Assembly: GCF_004208415.1 (NCBI RefSeq)
Contig: NZ_CP035758.1
Coordinates: forward strand, 9,796,001-9,860,000
Source: Ktedonosporobacter rubrisoli
GTDB taxonomy: Bacteria > Chloroflexota > Ktedonobacteria > Ktedonobacterales > Ktedonobacteraceae
DNA length: 64,000 nucleotides
Direction: 5' to 3'
The translations under genes and the position numbers were made by a program. Positions 18,561 to 26,751 of this stretch are shown here, one piece after another (the first letter of the stretch is position 1; every line of letters starts with the position of its first letter). The notes beneath the pieces are model-generated. The model was given only the letters and a program-made list of their open reading frames with translations, was not told where the DNA came from and did no database searches.

Positions 18561-20870
18561 ATGGATGATAAAGCTAGTCGCCGGAATGGTGAGGATGGGA
18601 ATAGCCGGCGGCAAAAGCAAATGCGGATTGACGGACGTAAAGTCTGGAAATTTCTTCGAGACAAAAAAAATATCCTTTTAGCAAGCGTGCTGCTACTGGC
18701 GATAGTGGCACTTCTGTTTGGGATCTTTAGCCAATTTCAGCCTCCCGCCACAGACTTCACGCCCAGTGGAGAAACGGCTATTGACTATAGTACTTTTGTA
18801 AAGCAAGTAGAGGCTGGTAATGTACTGGCTGTCACGGTTAGAGGAAATGATATTAATGGATTGCTAGCATATCCTCTTGCCCAGGCGCGTAATGCCTCTG
18901 CAACTCAGCCGGTAGCGAGACCTTCCGAAAAAAGTGTGAATACAGACTATCAAGCCTGGAATCGCTATATTGGCAATGGTAACCCAACCTGGTCTACGAC
19001 AACTGCGGAGCCTTCGCTAGATCCTGATCGCGCTATCTATACGCGGGCGCATGTGGAGGGAGATGCGGGACTGATGCCGTTGTTGGTGGGCCACCATGTG
19101 CTCGTTAATTCAATACCTTTGGGACAGAATTCAGCCTGGGTAGCGCTTTTGTGGAAGGTTGTGCCGGCTGTTATCGTGATTGTGCTGCTACTCATCTTTC
19201 TGGCTGCGCGCAATAATGGGGCGCGTGGGGGTCGTTCGTTGGATAATCGCATCAGCCAGCTTGGGCGTAGTCGAGCGCGTCGTATGGAGCGGGTGAAAGA
19301 GTCGAATCCTTTGCACCCCGTAGAGCGGAAAACCCCCAGTCAGCTGGCTCGTCCAGGGCAGGCGGGTAGCTCTTATAAGCCTCGCCAGAGTACCGAGCCG
19401 CCTGTAACCTTTGCTGATGTTGCGGGCATTGATGAAGTACGGACGGAAGTTGAAGAGATTGTGCAGTTTTTGCGCTCACCTGAACGTTTCGACCGTCTGG
19501 GCGCGCACATTCCTCGTGGCGCACTCCTGGTAGGCTCTCCCGGGACCGGCAAGACGCTATTGGCCAGGGCCGTGGCGGGAGAAGCGAATGTCCCTTTCTT
19601 TAGCATAAGCGCATCCGAATTCGTGGAAATGTTTGTGGGCGTTGGCGCGAGCCGTGTGCGCGACCTCTTCAATCAGGCACGCAAGGCTGCACCCTGTGTG
19701 GTCTTCATCGACGAGATAGATGCGGTTGGGCGTAAGCGGGCGATGCGGGCTACGAACAATGACGAGCGCGACCAGACGCTCAATCAGTTGTTGGTTGAGT
19801 TGGATGGATTTGATTCCCGTAAAGCTGTAGTTGTGATGGCCGCGACAAACCGCGTCGATATTCTCGATAAGGCCTTGCTGCGCCCGGGACGCTTTGACCG
19901 TCGTATTACTGTATCTGCCCCGGATCGCGTCGGGCGCGAGGCTATTCTTAAAGTGCATACACGCAAGACTCCTTTGCACGAAGAAATTAGCCTGGAACGT
20001 CTGGCCCGTATGACTACCGGGATGACGGGAGCCGATCTGGCCAACCTGGTGAATGAGGCGGCACTCTCTGCAGCTCGTCGCGAGCTAGAGCATGTTACGT
20101 ATGAATGCTTTGAAGAGGCTCTGGCGCGCGTACAACTGGGGGCGTTACGGCCTTTGATCATGAGCGAAAAAGAGCGCCAGATCATTGCTTTCCACGAGGG
20201 TGGGCATGCGCTGGTAGCCTATCATCTGCCCGAAGCCGATACGGTGAATCGTGTGACCATTTTGCCGCGCGGTCAGAGTCTGGGTGTAACGCAGTTCATT
20301 GCTGAGGAAGATCGCTATAACTATAGCCGTCAATCGCTCATGGCGCGCATTGCGGTTGGTCTGGGCGGACGTGTTGCCGAAGAGCTTACCTTTGGTACTG
20401 ATCAGGTGACGACCGGAGCTGAGAATGACCTGCAGGTGGTGACAGATCTGGCCCGGCGCATGGTGACGCGTTGGGGCATGAGTGAACAGGTGGGTGTAGT
20501 GTTCGCCGATTACCAGGCTGAGGGAGATTATTCGCTCAATATGCGTGGTTTGAGACCCGATGAAATGCCTGCTCAGGCCCAATCTCTCGTGCTGGATGCT
20601 GACGGAAACTATCGCCTCAATGGTGTGCCCACCAATCGCCACCCCTATACGCATGCCATGGCGGTTGCCGCCACGCGTTCCCATACCTCCAGTAGCGGTA
20701 CGATGAGCTCGCTGATCGATGCTGAGGTACAGCGCATTCTGAACGAAGGACGTGCCATAGCTCGTGAGATCCTCACGCAGCATAATCAGCAACTGACGTC
20801 TCTAGCTAAGACTTTGATGGAAGAAGAGCAGTTGAACCGCGAGCAGTTTGAGCAATTGCTCGACGCATAA
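18561..20870 (+). CDS. ftsH: ATP-dependent zinc metalloprotease FtsH
   Basis: The 769-aa membrane-anchored AAA+ protease degrades damaged membrane proteins and selected soluble ones. TM1 (about residues 38-56) and TM2 (about 195-215) flank an extracytoplasmic domain. Next come Walker A GSPGTGKT (about 325), Walker B VVFIDEIDAVG, the second region of homology ATNRVDILDKALLRPGRFDR, and the peptidase zinc motif HEGGHAL (about 547). In most FtsH proteins this reads HEAGH; HEGGH still satisfies HExxH. Unusual is an insert of about 60 residues (YSLNMRGLRPDEMPAQAQSL onward) between the usual WGMSE-x-GxVxF segment and the helix beginning LIDAEVQRI. AGGTGAGGTG precedes the ATG. A strong terminator follows at 20906. 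Confidence 0.95.
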   Translation: MDDKASRRNGEDGNSRRQKQMRIDGRKVWKFLRDKKNILLASVLLLAIVALLFGIFSQFQPPATDFTPSGETAIDYSTFVKQVEAGNVLAVTVRGNDINGLLAYPLAQARNASATQPVARPSEKSVNTDYQAWNRYIGNGNPTWSTTTAEPSLDPDRAIYTRAHVEGDAGLMPLLVGHHVLVNSIPLGQNSAWVALLWKVVPAVIVIVLLLIFLAARNNGARGGRSLDNRISQLGRSRARRMERVKESNPLHPVERKTPSQLARPGQAGSSYKPRQSTEPPVTFADVAGIDEVRTEVEEIVQFLRSPERFDRLGAHIPRGALLVGSPGTGKTLLARAVAGEANVPFFSISASEFVEMFVGVGASRVRDLFNQARKAAPCVVFIDEIDAVGRKRAMRATNNDERDQTLNQLLVELDGFDSRKAVVVMAATNRVDILDKALLRPGRFDRRITVSAPDRVGREAILKVHTRKTPLHEEISLERLARMTTGMTGADLANLVNEAALSAARRELEHVTYECFEEALARVQLGALRPLIMSEKERQIIAFHEGGHALVAYHLPEADTVNRVTILPRGQSLGVTQFIAEEDRYNYSRQSLMARIAVGLGGRVAEELTFGTDQVTTGAENDLQVVTDLARRMVTRWGMSEQVGVVFADYQAEGDYSLNMRGLRPDEMPAQAQSLVLDADGNYRLNGVPTNRHPYTHAMAVAATRSHTSSSGTMSSLIDAEVQRILNEGRAIAREILTQHNQQLTSLAKTLMEEEQLNREQFEQLLDA

Positions 20871-20905
20871 ACTCATTTGGTGAACCTTGCTGACGTGATG
20901 GACTA

Positions 20906-20950
20906 AGAGAACCTCTAGATGGTAGAACTCCACCTGGAGGTTCTCTTTTG
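20906..20950. terminator. Bidirectional terminator between ftsH and the P450 gene
   Basis: AGAGAACCTC (20906-20915) and GAGGTTCTCT (20937-20946) form a perfect 10-bp stem followed by TTTT on the plus strand. It sits between the convergent ends of ftsH and the P450 gene. Confidence 0.8.
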
Positions 20951-20971
20951 TATGTTTGGCGGGAAGAACCC

Positions 20972-22222
20972 TCAGACTGACAGCTCGGACGATGTGAACT
21001 CGACCGACAGGCGTTTGAAGCCAAACAGCGTGTGGCCTCCGAGCAGAGGCGCTGGCTCCTGCCGTACCACATGGAGGCCGGGAAGCTGCTCGATGATCAT
21101 TGAAAGGGCTATAGAAGCTTCCATGCGTGCGAGTGGAGCACCGAGGCAGAAATGGACGCCGTGCCCAAACGCAATATGGCGATTCGGCTTGCGGGTAATG
21201 TCAAAGTGCTCAGGCTCTGAAAATTGCTCGCTGTCGCGATTGGCCGAGGCCAGCCAGGTTAAGACTGTGGCGTCCTCTGGGATAGTAACACCCGCGATTG
21301 TCACCGGAGCCCTGGTGACACGTTCTACGCGCCAGAAGAGTGAGGCATAGCGCAAAACTTCCTCAACTGCCCCTGGCATCAATTCGGGTTCCTTGCGCAG
21401 CCTTGCCAGCGCTTCGGGGTGCTCATCAAAGCAGCGGATGGCCTGGCTCAACAGGCTGGTTGTTGTGACATGGCCGGCCAGTAAAAGCAGATTGCAGAAA
21501 CTGATTGTATCCTCTATGCTCAGATGCTCCCCGTTGACCTCGGCGGCGAGCAGATCGCTCATCATATCGTCACGTGGCGCCCGCTTGCGCTCCTCCAGCA
21601 ATCCCTTGAAGTAAGCGAACATCTCCCCAAGGACGCGGGCGAGACCCTGCCTTTTTGCATCATTGCCTTGATTATTCGCGGACCGGTTCGGCTCGGAATT
21701 GCGCAATTGCTCAGAGAACAGGGCGTCGGCCCAGCGTTTGAAGTGTGGGCGATCAGATGCGGGGACACCAAGAAGTTCGGCGATAATTATTGCGGGCAGC
21801 GGATAAGCGATAGACTCGACAAGATCCACCTTGCCCGCCGGGCGCACTTTGTCAAGGAGCTCCTGTGTAATCTCGGCGATACGTCCCCGCATGCGGTCAA
21901 GCGCGCGGAGGGTGAATACCGATGAAACCAGGCCGCGATACTGCTGGTGTTGCGGTGGGTCCATGGTGAGGATATTGTGAAACTGCCATGATGGACGCTG
22001 CTCGGACGCGCCAGACGGGGCGGCGGAGCGTGCCGGAGTGCTATGCCGGAGTGCTGATGAGAAGAGGTTGTAATCGGTGATAATCGTATGGACGTCTGCG
22101 TAGCGAAACACGTGCCAGCTGCCACTCTCTTCATCCAACCATACTGGCTGCGTGTCGCGCATCTCCTGAAACCAGGCATATAAATTTTTGGCATCCTCAA
22201 GAGTAGAGAGCGTTTGGAGCAT
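20972..22222 (-). CDS. Cytochrome P450
   Basis: This 416-aa soluble bacterial P450 has the oxygen-activation I-helix LLLAGHVTTTSLLSQ (the usual acidic-Thr pair is replaced by H-V-T-T-T, AGHVTT rather than AGHETT), the K-helix ExxR in EEVLRYASLFWRVERV, and the haem-ligand loop FGHGVHFCLGAPLARME with Cys near residue 358. It hydroxylates an unknown substrate. The loss of the acidic residue before the I-helix threonine is a real difference from most members. No ferredoxin or reductase gene is adjacent. The ATG at 22222 is used, because the TTG one codon earlier is unnecessary; AAAGG lies upstream. The gene converges with ftsH. Confidence 0.93.
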   Translation of the reverse strand: MLQTLSTLEDAKNLYAWFQEMRDTQPVWLDEESGSWHVFRYADVHTIITDYNLFSSALRHSTPARSAAPSGASEQRPSWQFHNILTMDPPQHQQYRGLVSSVFTLRALDRMRGRIAEITQELLDKVRPAGKVDLVESIAYPLPAIIIAELLGVPASDRPHFKRWADALFSEQLRNSEPNRSANNQGNDAKRQGLARVLGEMFAYFKGLLEERKRAPRDDMMSDLLAAEVNGEHLSIEDTISFCNLLLLAGHVTTTSLLSQAIRCFDEHPEALARLRKEPELMPGAVEEVLRYASLFWRVERVTRAPVTIAGVTIPEDATVLTWLASANRDSEQFSEPEHFDITRKPNRHIAFGHGVHFCLGAPLARMEASIALSMIIEQLPGLHVVRQEPAPLLGGHTLFGFKRLSVEFTSSELSV

Positions 22223-22446
22223 CAATGCAACCTTTCTTACTCAAAGTGGAAACTAATCGTCTTTACCAGAATCTTGCTCTGTTCGTGCGTCTGCTGATTA
22301 TTGGCATATAATCCTTTCTTTCCAGTGGATGAACAGAACGCCGGAGTGAGAGCTCGATCTTTGTTGCTCTGAGTATAGCCGGCAGGAGCCGACGAGGCAT
22401 GTCCCGCCAGTCATGAATTGCAGCATATTTCTGACCCTGGCTACTA

Positions 22447-22600
22447 TGACGCCGGTCATAAGCTTGGCGAGGATTTTACATGACTGCGGGCACTGGTGAG
22501 CTGAAAAGCTTGTAAGTATACTAGGGAAAATTAAGTATATCTCTCATAGTCAGCGGACATACTCATGGCAGGTAAGCCAGAGCAGATTGTCCAGCCGTAT
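22447..22600 (+). pseudogene. Decayed second copy of the sensor-kinase promoter and gene start
   Basis: About 148 bases (22447-22594) match 23766-23913, i.e. the promoter region and first codons of the sensor kinase gene, at roughly 86% identity by eye. Both copies keep GGTCATAAGC, TATACT and the start ATG. Here the ATG at 22565 opens MAGKPEQIVQPY and then stops, against MTGKQEQIIQTR in the intact gene. Downstream to 22877 there is no recognisable kinase sequence. A short open frame (RLSRAGKELTIALADLKIGI) is weakly reminiscent of a nitrilase-family fragment but cannot be assigned. Confidence 0.7.
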
Positions 22601-22877
22601 TAGGAAAGGTTTTTCGTCTTTCTCGGGCAGGAAAAGAGCTCACTATTGCTCTGGCTGATCTGAAGATAGGCATACTTATGACCTGCCATAAGGACGTAAT
22701 GAGCAGAGAATAAGAAGCTGCAGAATCTCCCAGAAACGCGGATGGTGTGATCAATTGCTAACGGCGCGCAGCCAGCAAACGGCAATCGTTGTGGGTGCGT
22801 ATTCTGGAACAGCTTCCACATGAAATGTATCGTGCACTATCAGCGCTAGCGCGTCAAATAATGTATAGGTAGACAGG

Positions 22878-23579
22878 ATGAAGAATATGCTGTTTTCAAG
22901 TTTTTCAAAGACGACGAAGGGGGCAAAAGAAATCATGAAGAGATTACGTCGTCTTTTGCCTACGGTTATTATCAATGTGATATTGCCATTTCTCATTTAC
23001 CTGGTCGTGAAAAATGCGCTACATCAGCCTGAACTGTTCTCACTCATCGCTACAGCCGTTCCATCGGCGTTGGATAGTATCATTCGGCTCGCACTCACGC
23101 GGCGCGTCAACTTCTTCGCGGGAGCAGCGTTGCTAGGGATTGTCTTTGGTCTACTTAGCGTCCTGCTCAGCAAGAACCCGAAACTGCTCCTGATTCGTGA
23201 ATCGTTCTTTTCGGCGGCTTTCGGTTTAGCCTTCTTCATTTCTTTGCTCTTGCCTAAGCCGCTTACCTATTATCTTGCGCGCACGCTTGAGGCCGGGGAG
23301 GACGTGGAACGCCAGCGGCGCTTTGCTACAAAGTGGGAAGAGCCGTTATTCCGTACGCATCTGCGAGTGCAAGCGGTGATCTGGGGTGTCGGTGTGCTTG
23401 TGGAGGCGGCAGTGCGTATCTGGTTGGTTGCTTCCCTGACGACCGAGCAGTTCCTGGCTGTCTCACCTTTCATCCTATGGAGTATTTTTGCGGCAACGCT
23501 CCTTGTTTCAAGGGCGTGGACGTATTTGTCGCACAGACGACAACCAGCTATGTGGGAACGACTTCAAGAAGATGCCTGA
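22878..23579 (+). CDS. VC0807-like integral membrane protein
   Basis: The 233-aa protein has about five to six membrane segments: LLPTVIINVILPFLIYLVV, FFAGAALLGIVFGLLSVLL, ESFFSAAFGLAFFISLLL, and two further ones after residue 155. The pattern N-V-I-L-P-F-L-I-Y with PSALDSIIRL and the RESFFSAAFGL stretch matches the uncharacterised VC0807 family (septation-protein-A-like membrane proteins). Function is unknown. An alternative start is the ATG at 22935 (MKRLRRLL), which has AAGGGGG 11 nt upstream and would remove a short polar leader; the first ATG has only AGGA close by. The gene is enclosed between two copies of the sensor-kinase promoter region, so it may have arrived with, or been trapped by, that duplication. 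Confidence 0.7.
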   Translation: MKNMLFSSFSKTTKGAKEIMKRLRRLLPTVIINVILPFLIYLVVKNALHQPELFSLIATAVPSALDSIIRLALTRRVNFFAGAALLGIVFGLLSVLLSKNPKLLLIRESFFSAAFGLAFFISLLLPKPLTYYLARTLEAGEDVERQRRFATKWEEPLFRTHLRVQAVIWGVGVLVEAAVRIWLVASLTTEQFLAVSPFILWSIFAATLLVSRAWTYLSHRRQPAMWERLQEDA

Positions 23580-23883
23580 GCGCCTGGGACCTTCTCTTTC
23601 TAGTTTGGGCAGCTAAATATTAGTGCCAGGGTGGATACGATTGTATAACTTTTTGTGGAACCTGAAGATATGGCTGCGCCTCTTGTGGGATGGAGGAATT
23701 TCGGCCACAGCAGAGGAAAACTTACCCAACCATCAATGAACCAGATCGAAGCTGGCGCTAATATGTGACGCTGGTCATAAGCCTGGCGAGGATTTACATG
23801 ACTGCGGTCACTGGTGGGCGGAAAAGCGAGTGAGGTATACTACGGAAAATTAAGTACATCTCTCATAGTCAGCGGGCATATTT

Positions 23884-25071
23884 ATGACAGGTAAGCAAGA
23901 ACAGATCATCCAAACGCGATCAATGCTTTTAAGCTGGCTCCTTCGTTGGGTCACCTATTGTGTAGTCGGTGTTGGCTACCTTCTTGGTCTCTTTCTAGTA
24001 CAGCGTACCCTGGTCAGCTTTCTTCTCCTCACGGGGATTTGTGGCGCCTGGCTCTTGATCTATCATACCAGAAGACGGAGCTCACAGCTTTATCGAATGT
24101 TTGCCCTGTTCTGCCTGGCCTGTGCCTCCCTCCTTATCCCCTTTCCAAGCACTAACGTTTACTGGCACCCGATCCTGCCGATAACGGCTGCTTGCGTAAT
24201 GATGACAGTCCGACCACGCTTGCTCGGCCTGCTCGCGGCGGGCGTCCTCTGGCTGTGTACAAGCCTGGCGATCAGTCTCCTGATCCGGCAGTGGGATACT
24301 GGGGTCCAGATAATGCTTCTTATCTCGTTTAGCTCCGTCTGTGTATGCACTGCGACTATCAACGCGCTCGCAGTAGCCCATCTGCGACTCCAGGAGTATA
24401 GCACCCAGGTAGAAGAGCTCTCGGTCATGCGCGAACGAAACCGGATCGCCCGTGAGATTCACGACACGCTGGGTCACGCCCTGACCTTACTGGCGGTCCA
24501 ACTGGAAACGACAACCCAGCTCGAAGTGCGCGGTGATCCCCGTCTGCACGAGAACTTGCTGGAGGCCCGCCGCGTAGCGAAAGCCTGCCTGACTGATGTC
24601 CGTCACTCAGTTGAGGCGCTTCGACCCGGCGCTATCTCTGCAGGCTCGTTGCAGGAGCAGTTGCGCCGGCTGGTGGCCGAATTTGAAACCACTTGTCCCG
24701 AAACCAGGATCACGCTCGATCTGGAAGAGATGACGCATTCCCTGAGCCCTGAACTGTGTCAGGCGCTCTACCGCTGTGCGCAAGAGGCGCTGACGAATAT
24801 TCGCAAGCATGCACACGCGACGAAGGTGCTGTTGCGTCTCTCCACGAGCGCCGGGCCGGAGGGAAAGGTGGAACTGACTGTGCTGGACAATGGTCAGGGG
24901 CCCACGCCTCGCCAGGAACGAAGCGCGCCAGGCTTTGGTCTGCTGGGCATGCGCGAGCGTGCTGCGCTCCTGAAAGGGACGCTACAGGCTGGCCCTGAAC
25001 CCGAGCTCGGTTGGCGCGTCGAAGTGGTGCTTCCGCTCACACAATGCAGCAAGCGGGAGGCGGTGCACTGA
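23884..25071 (+). CDS. Sensor histidine kinase (NarL/LuxR-type partner class, HisKA_3)
   Basis: The 395-aa kinase starts with about five membrane segments (residues 15-165). These are followed by the dimerisation helix with phospho-acceptor His in RIAREIHDTLGHALTLLAVQ (about residue 190), the N-box EALTNIRKHAHA and the G-boxes DNGQGP and GFGLLGMRERA. All kinase motifs look intact. Kinases of this class normally phosphorylate a LuxR-type response regulator encoded directly downstream; here only a stub of one survives (25114-25203), so this kinase is probably an orphan. Its promoter region exists twice (see 22447). The start ATG at 23884 is fixed by conservation between the copies, though the ribosome-binding site is poor. 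Confidence 0.9.
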   Translation: MTGKQEQIIQTRSMLLSWLLRWVTYCVVGVGYLLGLFLVQRTLVSFLLLTGICGAWLLIYHTRRRSSQLYRMFALFCLACASLLIPFPSTNVYWHPILPITAACVMMTVRPRLLGLLAAGVLWLCTSLAISLLIRQWDTGVQIMLLISFSSVCVCTATINALAVAHLRLQEYSTQVEELSVMRERNRIAREIHDTLGHALTLLAVQLETTTQLEVRGDPRLHENLLEARRVAKACLTDVRHSVEALRPGAISAGSLQEQLRRLVAEFETTCPETRITLDLEEMTHSLSPELCQALYRCAQEALTNIRKHAHATKVLLRLSTSAGPEGKVELTVLDNGQGPTPRQERSAPGFGLLGMRERAALLKGTLQAGPEPELGWRVEVVLPLTQCSKREAVH

Positions 25072-25113
25072 GCGCACGCGAAACCGGGGGAAGGTCCAAT
25101 TGTGCTAGCGTGA

Positions 25114-25203
25114 ATCTGTGTGATGATGGTAGATGACCCGTATCCACTGGCGCAAGCGATGAGTCGTCAGGCTCCCCACGTGGTTCCCACAGAGAGAGTC
25201 TGA
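25114..25203 (+). pseudogene. Remnant of a response-regulator gene
   Basis: Forty-three bases after the kinase stop codon the frame reads ICVMMVDDPYPLAQAMSRQA and ends in a stop 8 codons later. I-x-V-M-M-V-D-D is the first strand and acidic pocket of a receiver domain, and the position directly behind a HisKA_3 kinase is where a NarL-type regulator belongs. The phospho-acceptor Asp and the HTH domain are missing. Confidence 0.6.
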
Positions 25204-25259
25204 CGCACTATTACTAATTGCCAAAAACTCTTCTGTTGTTTGCCCATCTCCGGGCTGCG

Positions 25260-25709
25260 CTAGGCATCAACACAGCGCTTGAGGGAAGGATGGATGTCGC
25301 GATGACGCACTCGCTCGTACCAGTCCTGATCAAGGCGTTGGGCCAGTCGATCTTGAGTCTCCCACATCTTTTTGACTTCGCTGGTAATTGCCGCAGCCTC
25401 AGCATCGGTATCAAGCGTGCGTCGCAGCTCGCTGAGCAAGTGGGTCTCGCGCTGCTCCTGTTCGAACTCCTCATCATCGTAATAGGGGATGACCGCGCCG
25501 CTGATCTGGCCAAGCAAATTGCCGATTTGCCATTGCGCATCGATAGGATCGCTGTTCTCGACGAATACGCCATCCTGCGCAATTTCTATTAATAAAGCAA
25601 CTAGCTCTTTGTCGGTAAGGATACGTCTGCCCTGAAAGTAGGCGCTACGCCCTGCCTGATAGCCTTCGCGGAAAGCCGGCAGGTGCATTTCAATGAGTGC
25701 TTGCTGCAT
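25260..25709 (-). CDS. Hypothetical protein, 149 aa
   Basis: The product is a soluble, strongly acidic, mostly helical protein. Notable segments are the N-terminal FREGYQAGRSAYFQGRRILT, a central YYDDEEFEQEQRE and a C-terminal WYERVRHRDIHPSLKRC. The family was not recognised. The gene is real: AGAGGAG lies 6 nt before the ATG at 25709, and the frame is clean over 450 bases. It is convergent with the kinase and response-regulator remnant, and no partner gene lies within 400 bp. Confidence 0.65.
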   Translation of the reverse strand: MQQALIEMHLPAFREGYQAGRSAYFQGRRILTDKELVALLIEIAQDGVFVENSDPIDAQWQIGNLLGQISGAVIPYYDDEEFEQEQRETHLLSELRRTLDTDAEAAAITSEVKKMWETQDRLAQRLDQDWYERVRHRDIHPSLKRCVDA

Positions 25710-26133
25710 ATTGCTCTCCTCTCAACCACGTTTTTCTAGCGAATGGACAAATTACATGACGTGAGCTTCGTTTTAATATCGCGCCGAAACAATCAACTAG
25801 CCTTGGCGAAATGTGGATAGCAAAAGGGGGACTTAGCATATGCGCTAAGCTGTCGCTGGATGTGCCACGAATAAACTTATCTATCGCATTAAAAGGTTCT
25901 TTAGGCATAGAGCGCCTGACCTTTCTCTATTTGACAGATCAGGCCGATTCATGCGAAAATACGCAAAGACCGAGCCTGACCTATCATGGATAGGTTATGT
26001 AAACGATATTGTTATACTGTCCGGCTGTGAACTGAGCAGTATAGATGTCGTTGCGCGAGGTTGACAGTGATGGGGCGCTCAGGTTATATAGCTTGGGCGT
26101 TTCATTTTTCTCATACCCTCCTTTCTACCTTTA
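25710..26133. other. Intergenic region with promoter- and hairpin-like signals
   Basis: No protein gene was found. On the plus strand TTGACA (26061-26066) and TTATAT (26084-26089) are exactly 17 nt apart, pointing towards the 3' end of the XRE gene on the other strand. The bases CGCTCA and TGGGCG just around it can pair and are followed by TTTCATTTTT, so the same stretch could instead be a plus-strand terminator. A short palindrome CCTATC/GATAGG lies near 25981-25996. Confidence 0.3.
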
Positions 26134-26340
26134 CTACTGAATGTGTAGTCCCTCGATGGCCAGGACATTAATTTGATAGCCAAACCCTCGGCTAAGAGCG
26201 TCAGCTAGTGCTTTTGCCGTTCCTGCCCTGATAATAATTCCGTTTTCAGCATTTGCTACTGCTTTGCGCGAAAGGCCTGCTTCCTGGGCCAGCTTGTTGA
26301 GGGACCATCCGAGCTGGATACGATACTCGCGCAACGTCAT
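26134..26340 (-). CDS. XRE-family HTH regulator, 68 aa
   Basis: The protein is a single Cro/CI-type helix-turn-helix: YRIQLGWSLNKLAQEAGLSR followed by KAVANAENG and a short C-terminal strand. It probably works as a dimeric repressor. It resembles the XRE protein at 59115-59321 in the accessory region in length and layout. GAGGTGGG precedes the ATG by about 5 nt. Its AT-rich upstream region contains several GTATAGAAG-like sequences (near 26354, 26391 and 26493) and a CTCTA/TAGAG palindrome (26363-26379), which are candidate autoregulatory operators. It has no visible toxin partner. Confidence 0.75.
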   Translation of the reverse strand: MTLREYRIQLGWSLNKLAQEAGLSRKAVANAENGIIIRAGTAKALADALSRGFGYQINVLAIEGLHIQ

Positions 26341-26582
26341 GAAAACCCACCTCGTATAGAAGCTCTAATACCACTAGAGTACCATAGATTGTATAGAAGT
26401 ACAACAGATATGTAAAATTCACGAGAAGTTATAGAAACAACCAGACACTCTTATATATGATACCGCCTGCTTAACTGCTAGAATAGAAATTATATAGAAA
26501 TACATCAATATAATGAGGTGAAGTATCCTTCTAGAATATAGCCTGCTTCGTCATTTCTCGCCGGAAAAACCTTTTGAACATT

Positions 26583-26614
26583 AAAAAAAGCGGGCGAGAA
26601 AAGTACTTCTCACC
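26583..26614 (-). terminator. Terminator of the phosphoesterase gene
   Basis: On the minus strand GGTGAGAA pairs with TTCTCGCC across a short loop (26593-26614), followed by GC and a run of seven T (26583-26589). Two more stems precede it (CCAGCTTT/AAAGCTGG, and GGCCTGGC/GCCAGGCC between 26612 and 26680). Together they give a tandem termination region about 70-170 bp beyond the stop codon. Confidence 0.7.
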
Positions 26615-26751
26615 AGCTTTGTCTAAAGCTGGCCTGGCCCAGACTCTCAAGAAGGCAGAGAGTGAGCCAGGCCGGTCAAGCTATACAAACAAATGCACCT
26701 TGATTGTGGTTGTCTTCGAGCGCTGCATGGCGCCAACTATAAGCGACGAAA

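Noticed and set aside
22595..22740. Short plus-strand frame resembling a nitrilase-family piece
   Set aside because: The resemblance rests on a dozen residues and the frame is interrupted; too weak to annotate.
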